Notes under the pieces: generated by a model
What the model saw: the letters and a program-made list of their open reading frames with translations, nothing else
What the model was told of the DNA's origin: nothing
Databases searched by the model: none
Source: CAZHTS01 sp964535315
GTDB taxonomy: Bacteria; Chloroflexota; Anaerolineae; Anaerolineales; Anaerolineaceae
Assembly (NCBI GenBank): GCA_964535315.1
Contig: CAZHTS010000078.1
Location: 1-21,491 of the forward strand
Direction of reading: 5' to 3'
Length of the DNA stretch: 21,491 bases
Position numbers and translations under genes: made by a program
Part shown: positions 1-8,683 of the stretch, piece by piece
Layout: the number at the start of each line of letters is the position of its first letter
How positions within the stretch are numbered: position 1 is the first letter of the stretch

Positions 1-1
1 A

Positions 2-334
2 TCTCCTGATTGGAACTATCTTTCTTCCGTGAAAGACGGGGAAGCATATTTGTGGGATATCAATAAAGGAACTACAACGAAAATAAAGTTGAGCAATAAA
101 AAGATAGGCGATAAACCTTGTAAGATAAAACAACTCATTTTTAGCCCAAATGGTCAAATACTTGCTATAGTGTATGAGGATGGCAGTATATCCTTTCTGG
201 AAGTATCATCCAGTAAGATGTTGGGAGAAGTAGTGCCGAAAAACAAAATATCTTTAATTGATTTCAATCCAGATAATACAAGAATTGCTATGGTCGGTGA
301 GGATGGCACAATCCAAATTTGGGGTGTGAAGTAA
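2..334 (+). CDS. WD40-repeat protein, C-terminal part (5' end outside window)
   Basis: The reading frame is open from base 2 and stops at the TAA at 332-334, so only about 110 C-terminal residues are present. It contains WD40-like blades: SPDW..LSSVKDGEAYLWDI, FSPNGQILAIVYEDGSISFL, and FNPDNTRIAMVGEDGTIQIW. Each pairs an (F)SP(D/N) turn with a terminal W/F-L strand. The last blade ends four residues before the stop, as is usual for a protein whose propeller is C-terminal. WD40 propellers are protein-interaction scaffolds; in Chloroflexota and cyanobacteria they often form the sensor end of STAND/NACHT NTPases, kinases or peptidases, but the N-terminal partner is not visible here. The base composition is clearly AT-richer (many AAA, AAT, ATA codons) than every gene to its right, which suggests different ancestry or recent acquisition. 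The GTG at 29 is an internal codon, not a start. Confidence 0.8.
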   Translation, partial: SPDWNYLSSVKDGEAYLWDINKGTTTKIKLSNKKIGDKPCKIKQLIFSPNGQILAIVYEDGSISFLEVSSSKMLGEVVPKNKISLIDFNPDNTRIAMVGEDGTIQIWGVK

Positions 335-421
335 TACTATACGCCGGTAACGTAAACCGATAAAGCGCGTACCGAAAATGCTCTGATCTTGTTGTTTTTG
401 CACACGGGATAGGTATTGCTT

Positions 422-859
422 ATGTACATTGAGATAATCCGACAAATCAACGCAGAACTGCTTGCTGCTTTTGACCGCCTGATGCCGCAGCTTTCTGCTG
501 CCGCCCCGCCAACAACGGATGATCTGGCGGAGATGTTTTCTACGCCGGGGGTGTTCTTGTTCGTCGCCCGCCAACCGGGAAAAGATGGGCAAATTGTGGG
601 CTTACTCACCCTGGCAACCCTGCGGGTGCCCAGTGGCAAACGGGCCTGGATCGAAGATGTGGTGGTGGATGAGGCCGCCCGCGGTCAGGGGATCGGCGAG
701 GCGCTGGTGCGGGCGGCGCTGGCACAGGCTGCCGAAGTGGGAGCAAAGTCGGTGGAACTGACCTCGCGCCCGGCGCGCCAGGCGGCCAACCGCCTGTATC
801 AACGCTTGGGGTTCGTCCAGCCGGGCACCAATTTTTATCGTTATACTTTCGAAGCGTAA
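422..859 (+). CDS. GNAT-family N-acetyltransferase
   Basis: A 145-residue protein with a standard GNAT fold. It transfers an acetyl group from acetyl-CoA to an unidentified amine substrate. The acetyl-CoA pyrophosphate-binding motif A is clear near residues 72-90: EDVVVDEAARGQGIGEALV, with the R/Q-x-x-G-x-G loop RGQGIG. The C-terminal motif B (ANRLYQRLGFVQ) is also present. I chose ATG 422 because an AGG at 411-413 (GGGATAGG) lies 8 bases upstream; a TTG six bases earlier (416) is possible. The gene stands alone: it is followed within seven bases by a strong hairpin terminator, and the neighbouring gene converges on it. The substrate cannot be predicted from the sequence. Confidence 0.85.
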   Translation: MYIEIIRQINAELLAAFDRLMPQLSAAAPPTTDDLAEMFSTPGVFLFVARQPGKDGQIVGLLTLATLRVPSGKRAWIEDVVVDEAARGQGIGEALVRAALAQAAEVGAKSVELTSRPARQAANRLYQRLGFVQPGTNFYRYTFEA

Positions 860-865
860 ATTTGA

Positions 866-894
866 GCGGGCCTGGAATTACCAGGCCCGCTTTT
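866..894 (+). terminator. Rho-independent terminator after the GNAT gene
   Basis: A perfect 10-bp inverted repeat, GCGGGCCTGG (866-875) and CCAGGCCCGC (881-890), encloses a 5-base loop AATTA and is followed by TTTT (891-894). It starts six bases after the stop codon of the GNAT gene. The hairpin would also form for transcripts of the converging small gene that ends at 902, but the T-tract favours the plus strand. Confidence 0.92.
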
Positions 895-901
895 GTATCC
901 T

Positions 902-1042
902 TTAGTTTTTTGGGTGCGACGCGGCCGGCAAGAATTGCCCCGAACCGTTTTCATCGTCATCGTCTGCATATAACGCAGCACCGCATACGAGCAGAAATGC
1001 CGGCAGCAAACTGGCAAGCAGAGCAAGCAAAATAGTGATCAT
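902..1042 (-). CDS. Probable 46-residue single-pass membrane protein
   Basis: The product has a short hydrophobic N-terminal helix (residues about 2-25, MITILLALLASLLPAFLLVCG) followed by an acidic run DDDDE and a short polar tail; it resembles a small signal-anchored membrane protein. I do not recognise a family. Three signals favour it being real. A strong Shine-Dalgarno GGGAGG (complement of 1048-1053) lies 5 bases from the ATG. A near-consensus promoter lies upstream on the same strand: TTGCCA (complement 1098-1103), 16-bp spacer, TATAAT (complement 1076-1081). Its end faces a terminator hairpin. A longer in-frame extension (start 1159) would run through the promoter and is less likely. 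The absence of homology information keeps confidence moderate. Confidence 0.55.
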   Translation of the reverse strand: MITILLALLASLLPAFLLVCGAALYADDDDENGSGQFLPAASHPKN

Positions 1043-1075
1043 CCTGGCCTCCCGACAAAGCAGAACTTTTGTTCT

Positions 1076-1103
1076 ATTATACCGCAAACAGGCCGGCTGG
1101 CAA
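1076..1103 (-). promoter_or_regulatory. Promoter of the 46-residue membrane protein gene
   Basis: On the minus strand: -35 TTGCCA (complement of 1098-1103), 16-bp spacer, perfect -10 TATAAT (complement of 1076-1081). Transcription would start near 1069, leaving a leader of about 27 bases that contains the GGGAGG ribosome-binding site. Confidence 0.65.
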
Positions 1104-1106
1104 GTC

Positions 1107-1135
1107 TTGCCGGACGAATTGGCTTTCACTATAAT
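1107..1135 (+). promoter_or_regulatory. Promoter of the M24-iaaA-cutC operon
   Basis: TTGCCG (1107-1112), a 17-bp spacer, and a perfect TATAAT (1130-1135). Transcription would begin near 1142, about 40 bases before the M24-like start codon. It lies next to the divergent promoter at 1076-1103, so the two -35 boxes are only a few bases apart. Confidence 0.7.
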
Positions 1136-1181
1136 CACTCTGGCGATTGATCGCGACAACTGGTTTAGAAAAGGAGAAATG

Positions 1182-2549
1182 ATGAAGATCGAGCTCAGAA
1201 ATGTTCCGGCGCCCTGTATGCAGTTTGTCGAACAGCAGCCGGTGCTGCCGGCGGCTGAATATGAGGCCCGATTGGATGCGTTGTATCGCTCCGCCGGCTG
1301 CGACTGGGTGGTGGTGTATGCCGATCGCGAACATTACGCCAACCTGACTTTCCTGCTGAATTTCGATCCGCGTTTTGAAGAGGCGCTGCTGGTGCTGGGG
1401 AAAGACCGGCGTGTGCTGGTGGTGGGGAATGAAGGGTTGGGCTATGTTTCGGTGCTGCCGCTGGCGGTGGAAGTGATGTTGTGCCAGACGATGAGCCTGG
1501 GGGGGCAAACACGCCAGCAGGCGCCGCGCCTGCAAGCGGTGTTGGCGCAGATCGGGATTGGCGCCGGACAGCGGGTGAGTGTCGTGGGCTGGAAGTATTT
1601 GGAGGCGATGGAAGACGATGAGCCGGACGCCCCGGCGTTTGTGCCGGCGTTTTTTGTGGCGGTGCTGCGCCGGCTGGTTGGCGCCAATGGTCAGGTTGTG
1701 GATGGTACCGCCCTGCTGATGCATCCGCAGGATGGATTGCGGGCGAGTAACCCGGCGGCCCAGATTGCAGTGTTTGAGTGGGCGGCGCGGGCCTGTTCGG
1801 CGGCGGTGTTTGGCGTGGTACGTGGGGCGCGGCCGGGGATGAGCGAGTATGCCGCCATGCAGCACATGGCTTACGCCGGTCTGCCGATGAGCATGCACCC
1901 GATTCTGACTTCGGGCAAGGGAGAACTGAACGGGCTGCGCAGCCCGTGCTCTCGCCGTTTGGAATATGGGGATGCGATTTCGACTGCGATAGGCTATTGG
2001 GGCAGCCTGGTGTGTCGCGCCGGCCTTTTGCTGGGTGAGCCGGATCGCTCCTTCTTTGATCGCGTGGCGGCTCCGTACTTTGGCGCAGTGGCAACCTGGT
2101 ATCGTTGTCTGCGTCTGGGGGTAAGCGGTGGAGACGTGTTTGCGGCGGTGGCGCAGGCGTTTGCCGGCAGCGGGCTGCGGTCGGCGCTCAATCCGGGGCA
2201 CCTGACCTCGTACGACGAATGGCTGCATTCGCCCATCCGCCCCGCAAGCAACGAGCGTTTGCGCTCAGGGATGGTCTTCCAGGCGGACATCATCCCCACG
2301 CCGTTGGGGGCAGGCGAGGCGATGAATTGCGAAGACACGTTGGCCCTGGCGGATGAGAGTCTGCGAGCTGAGATCCGCAGCGCCTATCCGGAGATGTGGC
2401 AGCGCATTCAGCGCCGGCGGGCGTTTATGATGCAGGCGCTGGGGCTGGAACTGGCAGAGGAAGTTTTGCCACTTTCGGATGGGGCGGCTTATTTGCCGCC
2501 GTTCTGGCTGGCAAGTGAATGGGTATGCGCCGTGGTGAAGGAGGGCTGA
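1182..2549 (+). CDS. M24-family (creatinase/aminopeptidase P-like) protein, possibly lacking a metal ligand
   Basis: A 455-residue two-domain protein: a creatinase/prolidase N-terminal-like domain (about 25-180) and a pita-bread C-terminal domain (about 190-425). The second domain shows the M24 landmarks LEYGDAIS (D264), NPGH (H340), the GMVFQADIIPTPLGAG strand (D369) and CEDTLAL (E384). In prolidases and aminopeptidase P two metals are held by Asp, Asp, His, Glu, Glu. Here the second Asp, expected 11 residues after D264, is Ser275, and the first Glu position appears to be Asp369. It may be a metal-independent creatinase-like enzyme or an altered peptidase; the substrate is unknown. ATG 1182 is 5 bases after AAGGAG (1171-1176); ATG 1179 directly before it is too close. 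The next gene starts 2 bases after its stop, so the two are co-translated. Confidence 0.8.
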   Translation: MKIELRNVPAPCMQFVEQQPVLPAAEYEARLDALYRSAGCDWVVVYADREHYANLTFLLNFDPRFEEALLVLGKDRRVLVVGNEGLGYVSVLPLAVEVMLCQTMSLGGQTRQQAPRLQAVLAQIGIGAGQRVSVVGWKYLEAMEDDEPDAPAFVPAFFVAVLRRLVGANGQVVDGTALLMHPQDGLRASNPAAQIAVFEWAARACSAAVFGVVRGARPGMSEYAAMQHMAYAGLPMSMHPILTSGKGELNGLRSPCSRRLEYGDAISTAIGYWGSLVCRAGLLLGEPDRSFFDRVAAPYFGAVATWYRCLRLGVSGGDVFAAVAQAFAGSGLRSALNPGHLTSYDEWLHSPIRPASNERLRSGMVFQADIIPTPLGAGEAMNCEDTLALADESLRAEIRSAYPEMWQRIQRRRAFMMQALGLELAEEVLPLSDGAAYLPPFWLASEWVCAVVKEG

Positions 2550-2551
2550 TC

Positions 2552-3424
2552 ATGCAACCATCGATCCTTGTACATGGCGGGGCGGGGGATGATTTTGCCG
2601 ACCGGCTGGATGCTTTTTGTGATGGCGTACGCCGGGCGGCGTGGGCGGGGTGGGACGTGCTGCGCAACGGCGGTACGGCGTTGGATGCGGCGGTGTGTGC
2701 GGTGCAGGTATTGGAAGATGACCCGACCTTTGACGCCGGGCATGGCTCGTTTCTCAACCGGGCGGGAGAGGTTGAGATGGATGCCATTGTGATGGATGGC
2801 GTCACGCTCAAGAATGGCGCCGTGGCGGGCATCCAACGGGTGAGCAGTCCTGTAGCGGTGGCGCGGTTGGTAATGGAGCGTACGCCGCATTGTTTGCTGG
2901 TGGGGGCGGGCGCCGAGGCGTTTGCGCGCTCGCAGGGGGTGGCAGTATGCCCGATGGAGGAACTGGTGGCGCAAAGCAGCACGGCTCTGCTGCCGCCCGA
3001 ACATCGCCGGCCGGCTGTGGGACGCGATACGGTGGGCGCGGTGGTGTTGGACGGCGAAGGGCGGCTGGCGGCGGCGACCTCAACCGGGGGCATGGCGGAC
3101 AAGCTGCCCGGGCGGGTAGGCGACAGTCCGATCATTGGCTGTGGCGCGTACGCCGACAACCAGTTGGGGGCGGCTTCGGCGACCGGGCGCGGTGAAGACT
3201 TGATGAAGATTGTGTTCAGCAAGACGGCCTGCGATCTGATGGGCAGCGGGCTGGCGCCGCAGGCGGCGGCGGAGGCGGCGCTGCGGCGGTTGGAGCAGCG
3301 GGTGCAGGGGGTGGGCGGGATCATCCTGATGAACCCAGGCGGTGAAGTGGGCAGCGCCTGTAATACGTCGCACATGGTGCGCGCCTGGTTCTCGGCGGAG
3401 GGTGAATTGTGCATGCGGATATGA
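2552..3424 (+). CDS. Isoaspartyl peptidase/L-asparaginase (Ntn hydrolase, type 2)
   Basis: A 290-residue member of the plant-type asparaginase/beta-aspartyl peptidase family, which cleaves isoaspartyl dipeptides and asparagine in the cytoplasm. The precursor is expected to self-cleave before Thr160 in GRDTVGAVVLD, exposing Thr as nucleophile of the beta chain. The rest of the active site is visible: LAAATSTGG (172-180, second Thr at T178), RVGDSPIIGCGAYADN (188-203) and ATGRGE (210-215, Gly binding the substrate). The N-terminal VHGGAG (7-12) and the glycine-rich DAGHGSFLNRAGEVEMDA block are typical. Length is normal for the family. The start follows AAGGAGGG (2538-2545) by 6 bases and lies 2 bases after the stop of the M24-like gene. 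With that neighbour, it suggests a peptide or dipeptide degradation unit. Confidence 0.92.
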   Translation: MQPSILVHGGAGDDFADRLDAFCDGVRRAAWAGWDVLRNGGTALDAAVCAVQVLEDDPTFDAGHGSFLNRAGEVEMDAIVMDGVTLKNGAVAGIQRVSSPVAVARLVMERTPHCLLVGAGAEAFARSQGVAVCPMEELVAQSSTALLPPEHRRPAVGRDTVGAVVLDGEGRLAAATSTGGMADKLPGRVGDSPIIGCGAYADNQLGAASATGRGEDLMKIVFSKTACDLMGSGLAPQAAAEAALRRLEQRVQGVGGIILMNPGGEVGSACNTSHMVRAWFSAEGELCMRI

Positions 3425-4170
3425 TTTTCGAGGTATGCGTGGATGCGGTGGAGGGGGCGCTGGCGGCGCAAGAAGGCGGGGCGCAACGGGTGGAACTGTG
3501 CGCCAACCTGGTGGAAGGGGGCGCGACGCCCAGCCAGGGGATGATGATGTTGACCCGGCGCAGCATTGCGATTGACCTGAACGTAATCATCCGGCCGCGG
3601 GGCGGCGACTTTTGTTATTCGCCGCTCGAGTATGAAGTGATGTGTGCGGACATCCTTGCGGCGCGGCAGGCAGGGGCGAATGGGGTGGTGGTGGGGGCGC
3701 TGCTGGTGGACGGCACGCCGGACGTTGTGCGCATAGCCAGAATGGTGGCGCTGGCGCGGCCGATGAGCGTCACTTTCCACCGGGCGTTTGACATGTGCCG
3801 TGAGCCCCAGGCGGCTCTGGAGCAGCTGATCGAACTGGGCGTGGAGCGGGTGTTGACCTCGGGGCAACGCCGTACGGCGCTGGAGGGGGTTGATTTGATC
3901 GCGGCCCTGGTGACGCAGGCGGCCGGCCGGATCGTGGTGATGCCGGGCGGCGGTGTGGACGCCGACACCTTGCCGGTGATTGCCCGGCGCAGCGGGGCGA
4001 GCGAGTTTCATTTTGGCGCCCGCATCGACTACGCCAGCGCCATGCAGTATCGCAATGAAACCTGTTGGATGGGCAAGCCTTACCAGCCAGATGAGTATCA
4101 CTGGCGGGTGACGGATGCGCGCCAGGTGCAGAAGGTTATCCAGTCGCTCAGGCGCGCTCCTGAAGAATAA
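3409..4170 (+). CDS. cutC: CutC family protein
   Basis: A 253-residue TIM-barrel protein of the CutC family. Family hallmarks: FEVCVDAVEGALAAQEGGA near the start, RVELCANLVEGGATPS, IRPRGGDFCYS, GANGVVVGAL, FHRAFDM, ERVLTSGQ, and GGGVDADTLP followed by FHFGA. CutC was linked to copper homeostasis in E. coli, but the direct role is disputed and no copper genes lie nearby, so the biological function here is open. I chose the GTG at 3409 because GGAGG (3397-3401) sits 7 bases upstream, whereas the next in-frame ATG at 3421 is too far away. The start overlaps the previous gene by 16 bases, so translation is coupled and this is the third gene of the operon. Confidence 0.92.
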   Translation: MHADMIFEVCVDAVEGALAAQEGGAQRVELCANLVEGGATPSQGMMMLTRRSIAIDLNVIIRPRGGDFCYSPLEYEVMCADILAARQAGANGVVVGALLVDGTPDVVRIARMVALARPMSVTFHRAFDMCREPQAALEQLIELGVERVLTSGQRRTALEGVDLIAALVTQAAGRIVVMPGGGVDADTLPVIARRSGASEFHFGARIDYASAMQYRNETCWMGKPYQPDEYHWRVTDARQVQKVIQSLRRAPEE

Positions 4171-4221
4171 ATTGACCCGGTTTGGACAACGGGATACAAC
4201 GAACACAGGAGAACAATCAAT

Positions 4222-4758
4222 ATGGAACGCACGACAATTTCGGTGGATCGTTTTGCCCCGCGGGCGCACGCTTTGTGGGGGCAGCAGTGGTTGTTGCTGT
4301 CTGCCGGCGATTTTGCCGCAGGGAAATACAACGCCATGACTGTGGCGTGGGGGAGCATCGGGTACATCTGGGAACGGCCGTTTGTACAGATCCTGGTGCG
4401 CCCACATCGTTATACGTTTGAGTTCCTCGAGCGTTACGATACGTTTACCCTGTGCGCTTTTCCGGCGGCGCAGCGCCGGGCGCTACAGATCCTGGGGGCG
4501 CGTTCGGGTCGAGACGGCGATAAACTGGCCGAATCCGGGTTGACGCCGCAGGCGGCGCAGCGCGTCGCCGCGCCGGTGTATGCCGAAGCGGAACTGGCGA
4601 TCGAGTGTCGCAAACTGTACTGGCAGGATCTCAACCCGGCCGGCTTCCTGGAGGGCGATATTGCCAAATTGTATGCCCGCCAGGATTATCACCGCGTGTA
4701 CTTTGGTGAGGTGTTGCAGGTCAGCGCAACGGACGCATATGCCGTTCAAGATGTCTGA
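4222..4758 (+). CDS. Flavin reductase-like (FMN-binding split-barrel) protein
   Basis: A 178-residue protein of the flavin reductase-like family. It shows the typical core NAMTVAWGSIGYIWERPFV (FMN-phosphate-binding strand-turn) followed by ILVRPHRYTFEFLE, where RP/RYT residues would contact the flavin, then FTLCAF. A plausible ATG at 4222 follows AGGAG (4207-4211) by 10 bases. Members bind FMN and act as flavin reductases or as redox proteins of unclear partner; no oxygenase partner is adjacent, so the electron acceptor is unknown. It lies 51 bases after cutC. A weak promoter-like pair TTGACC (4172-4177) and TACAAC (4195-4200), 17 bp apart, is present but its start point would fall on the ribosome-binding site, so read-through from the upstream operon is as likely. 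Confidence 0.88.
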   Translation: MERTTISVDRFAPRAHALWGQQWLLLSAGDFAAGKYNAMTVAWGSIGYIWERPFVQILVRPHRYTFEFLERYDTFTLCAFPAAQRRALQILGARSGRDGDKLAESGLTPQAAQRVAAPVYAEAELAIECRKLYWQDLNPAGFLEGDIAKLYARQDYHRVYFGEVLQVSATDAYAVQDV

Positions 4759-4784
4759 TGTCTGACATTTACCCTGATTTAAGC

Positions 4785-4813
4785 TTGCATTTCCGCTGGT
4801 TTGGGCGGATAAT
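4785..4813 (+). promoter_or_regulatory. Promoter of fhs
   Basis: TTGCAT (4785-4790), 17-bp spacer, GATAAT (4808-4813). Expected start near 4820, giving a leader of about 39 bases that ends in AAAGGAG (4846-4852) before ATG 4859. Confidence 0.65.
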
Positions 4814-4858
4814 TGCTGTATCTTGTGTTACTTCTTCTGGATCGGAAAGGAGTCTTGC

Positions 4859-6784
<1,926 letters not shown>

Positions 6785-6807
6785 GGCAGATACTTTATCC
6801 AAACAAT

Positions 6808-6850
6808 AAGCGGTTTCGGCTCGTGAAGTGGGCCGAAACCGCTTTGTTTT
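6808..6850. terminator. Bidirectional terminator between fhs and the YeeE operon
   Basis: A 13-bp perfect inverted repeat, AAGCGGTTTCGGC (6808-6820) and GCCGAAACCGCTT (6832-6844), with an 11-base loop, followed by TGTTTT on the plus strand and flanked by AAACAAT on the left (read as ATTGTTT on the minus strand). It lies 23 bases after the fhs stop and 21 bases after the stop of the converging minus-strand gene, so it can serve both. Confidence 0.9.
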
Positions 6851-6865
6851 CTCGATCCTGGAGCG

Positions 6866-7429
6866 CTAATTCTCTTCTTCCAGCGAATCCTTGCGCTGCC
6901 AGCCACGTTCCAGTTTGTAGAACAACAGCAGGGTGAAGACGACGAAGACGGCTGCCATGAGATACGGGTTGACGTTCCATAGCTGGGGCATGGTGACCGG
7001 CCCGTAGTTAGCCAGTTTGACGATCCTGGTGAAGACCTGTGAATAGGTCGCCCCAAAGAGCACGGCGCCGGCGATCAGGCCAAGCACGCCTGAGACGAGG
7101 TAATCGACGCGGCCCTCGCCGGCCCCGGCGGCGCAGGTGCCCGGGCAATACCCGGCCAGGCCCATGCCCAGGCCAAAAATCAGCCCGCCGATCAGGTTGC
7201 CGGCCAGGTAGGTGGCCGGGACGTTGGGAAATTTCACCAGCCCCAACCCTTGCAGGGTATACAGTCCGATCATGGCGGTGATAACGGCAGTCAGCATGAA
7301 TTTGATGACGGTCAGGTTGGTAAAACGAAAGACGCCAACGATGTTCTTATAACGGGTCAGTCCACCTTTTTGCAGGGCGATGCCAAAGCCAATGCCCAAA
7401 ACGAGGGGGAGAAGGATGTTTGTGCCCAT
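6866..7429 (-). CDS. YeeE/YedE-family sulfur transporter, second half-protein
   Basis: A 187-residue integral membrane protein of the YeeE/YedE (Sulf_transp) family, related to thiosulfate uptake proteins. About four to five helices are visible. The family signature lies in the middle: GLGMGLAGYCPGTCAAGAG (about 86-104), with Cys95 and Cys99; cysteines at this position are known to carry the sulfur substrate through YeeE of Spirochaeta. At half the length of full-size YeeE (about 350 residues), it must pair with the 178-residue protein encoded just upstream; together they total 365 residues. The ATG lies 1 base after that gene's stop, with AAGAGG as ribosome-binding site, so the halves are made in equal amounts. 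It ends the operon just before a shared terminator. Alternative labels for the family include PmpB-like. Confidence 0.88.
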   Translation of the reverse strand: MGTNILLPLVLGIGFGIALQKGGLTRYKNIVGVFRFTNLTVIKFMLTAVITAMIGLYTLQGLGLVKFPNVPATYLAGNLIGGLIFGLGMGLAGYCPGTCAAGAGEGRVDYLVSGVLGLIAGAVLFGATYSQVFTRIVKLANYGPVTMPQLWNVNPYLMAAVFVVFTLLLFYKLERGWQRKDSLEEEN

Positions 7430-7430
7430 T

Positions 7431-7967
7431 TCAATACCTCTTGCGGTAGATCAACCAGGTAACCAGAATGCCCGAGGCGAACATGCCCGCCATGAAGAGA
7501 TAAGCGGATGGCGCCAACAGCATCCCCCCGGAGACAGCCAGCCCGCTGGTACAGCCGCCGGCGATGCCGGCGCCGTACTGCACCAGAATGGCGCCGGTGA
7601 ACCCGATCGCAAAGCGTTTCCAGCGCTGTGGGCCAAAGATCTTGGCCCAGGTGGGATCGTCGTTCCAGCGCAGTTTCCAGGTGCCGCTGCTCAAAGCCGA
7701 TAACATGGCGCCGGCAAAAATGCCGATGAACAGATAGACTTCCCAGGTGACGCCGGGGGGCATGACGTAGTTGAAATACATGCTTTTTTCAACGCTGGCC
7801 GGGGCCAGGGCGTGCAGCAGGGTGCTGGTGAGGATGGCGACCGGGCCGGAGGCGGACAGCAGGTGATTTCCGGCCCACACCGCCAGCAGGCCGACCAGGC
7901 CAAGCAATATACCCGCGACGTAAGGCGACCAGGCGTCGCGGCCCAGATATTCAAAAAAGCGTTTCAT
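7431..7967 (-). CDS. YeeE/YedE-family sulfur transporter, first half-protein
   Basis: A 178-residue membrane protein with helices at about 14-37, 75-92, 118-135 and 150-174. The family motif GAGIAGGCTSGLAVSGG (about 132-148) contains Cys139, matching the cysteine motif of YeeE/YedE half-proteins. It forms a pair with the gene that follows. Start ATG (7967) overlaps the stop of the cytochrome gene as ATGA, and AGGAG lies 8 bases upstream inside that gene. The arrangement makes this the middle cistron of a three-gene unit: cytochrome, first half, second half. The transported compound is inferred (thiosulfate or another reduced sulfur species) from the family only. Confidence 0.88.
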   Translation of the reverse strand: MKRFFEYLGRDAWSPYVAGILLGLVGLLAVWAGNHLLSASGPVAILTSTLLHALAPASVEKSMYFNYVMPPGVTWEVYLFIGIFAGAMLSALSSGTWKLRWNDDPTWAKIFGPQRWKRFAIGFTGAILVQYGAGIAGGCTSGLAVSGGMLLAPSAYLFMAGMFASGILVTWLIYRKRY

Positions 7968-8575
7968 GCAGTTCTCCTGAGGCGGCGCTCATTCCAGGTC
8001 ACGTAACCGCCGCCGCCAAATACGCCGGCAGTCAGCAGGCCGATGAGGATGGCGTTGCCGGCGGCGCTTTCTCCGGCAGGGGCGGCAGGCGTTTCGGTGG
8101 GTATTTCGGCGGCCTGGACGTTCATAAACTCGAGGGCGCCATTAACGGTGCCGGTGTTTTGCGCGGCCTGTAAACTGCTGCGGTCGGCCACGCCCAATGC
8201 ACTGGCGTAAACCTCATAACGGCTTTCCAGGTCGTCGGCGTGACAGTTTTTGCAGTTGGACGGCATGTCGCTGAGTTTGACGACCATGCCTTTGTGTGCG
8301 GCGTCTTTATCAAAGGCGTCGCGGTCGCCGCCATGACAGACGACGCAGAAATCGAAACCGGCGTGCTGGGCGTGCCAGAGCGCAGCCGGGCTGCCGGGGG
8401 TCTTGCCCTGGGTGTTGACCGGCATGGCTCCCTGAACCTCATGGCACGAGCGACAGGAGGACGGCGTTTTGCATTGCGCCTGTACGGTGGGAGCGGGCTG
8501 CAACAGGATGGCCAGCGTGTTAAGCAACAAGACGCTCCCGAGAATGATCAAGAGAGTGGGTAGACTGCGCGACAT
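7964..8575 (-). CDS. Membrane-anchored tri-heme cytochrome c
   Basis: A 203-residue exported protein. It has an N-terminal signal/anchor helix (about 5-26, with a possible cleavage after VQA at residue 33), three CXXCH haem c-binding motifs (CRSCH 41-45, CVVCH 77-81, CKNCH 108-112), extra histidines (68, 71, 94) that could be distal ligands, a low-complexity Pro/Ala/Glu linker (about 155-172) and a C-terminal helix (about 173-195) followed by RRLRR. The haem domain therefore sits outside the cytoplasmic membrane and is tethered at least C-terminally. The start at 8575 follows GGAGG (complement 8580-8584) by 4 bases; an open frame continues 36 codons upstream through the promoter and is not the start. 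As first gene of the YeeE operon it suggests electron transfer coupled to sulfur uptake or oxidation; this link is inference. Confidence 0.88.
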   Translation of the reverse strand: MSRSLPTLLIILGSVLLLNTLAILLQPAPTVQAQCKTPSSCRSCHEVQGAMPVNTQGKTPGSPAALWHAQHAGFDFCVVCHGGDRDAFDKDAAHKGMVVKLSDMPSNCKNCHADDLESRYEVYASALGVADRSSLQAAQNTGTVNGALEFMNVQAAEIPTETPAAPAGESAAGNAILIGLLTAGVFGGGGYVTWNERRLRRTA

Positions 8576-8603
8576 AGCTCCTCCATAGAAAATGAGCAGT
8601 GAA

Positions 8604-8632
8604 ATCTTACAACGCAATGTGGGGATTGGCAA
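8604..8632 (-). promoter_or_regulatory. Promoter of the cytochrome-YeeE operon
   Basis: On the minus strand: TTGCCA (complement 8627-8632), 17-bp spacer, TAAGAT (complement 8604-8609). Expected start near 8597. It is divergent from the lysA promoter 23 bp to the right. Confidence 0.65.
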
Positions 8633-8654
8633 GGGACACGGACATTTTCTGCTA

Positions 8655-8683
8655 TTGCGTATTTGGGCGGGGCGCGATATCAT
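8655..8683 (+). promoter_or_regulatory. Promoter of lysA
   Basis: TTGCGT (8655-8660), 17-bp spacer, TATCAT (8678-8683). Expected start near 8690, leaving a leader of about 107 bases. In the leader GGCTCC (8761-8766) can pair with GGAGCC (8786-8791), which contains the ribosome-binding site; this hairpin is weak evidence for translational control. Confidence 0.55.

Noticed and set aside
2425..4407. A long open frame (about 660 codons) on the minus strand opposite the isoaspartyl peptidase and cutC
   Set aside because: It is antisense to genes with clear family motifs; its translation is low-complexity, rich in Pro, Arg, His and Ala, as expected from GC-biased third positions, and it has no recognisable domain.
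4759..4769. The palindrome ATGTC-T-GACAT after the flavin reductase gene as a terminator
   Set aside because: The stem is only 5 bp, AT-rich, and followed by just three T residues.
8576..8683. An N-terminal extension of the cytochrome (start at 8683)
   Set aside because: It would run through a good promoter (8604-8632); the start at 8575 has a strong GGAGG site and begins directly with the signal helix.
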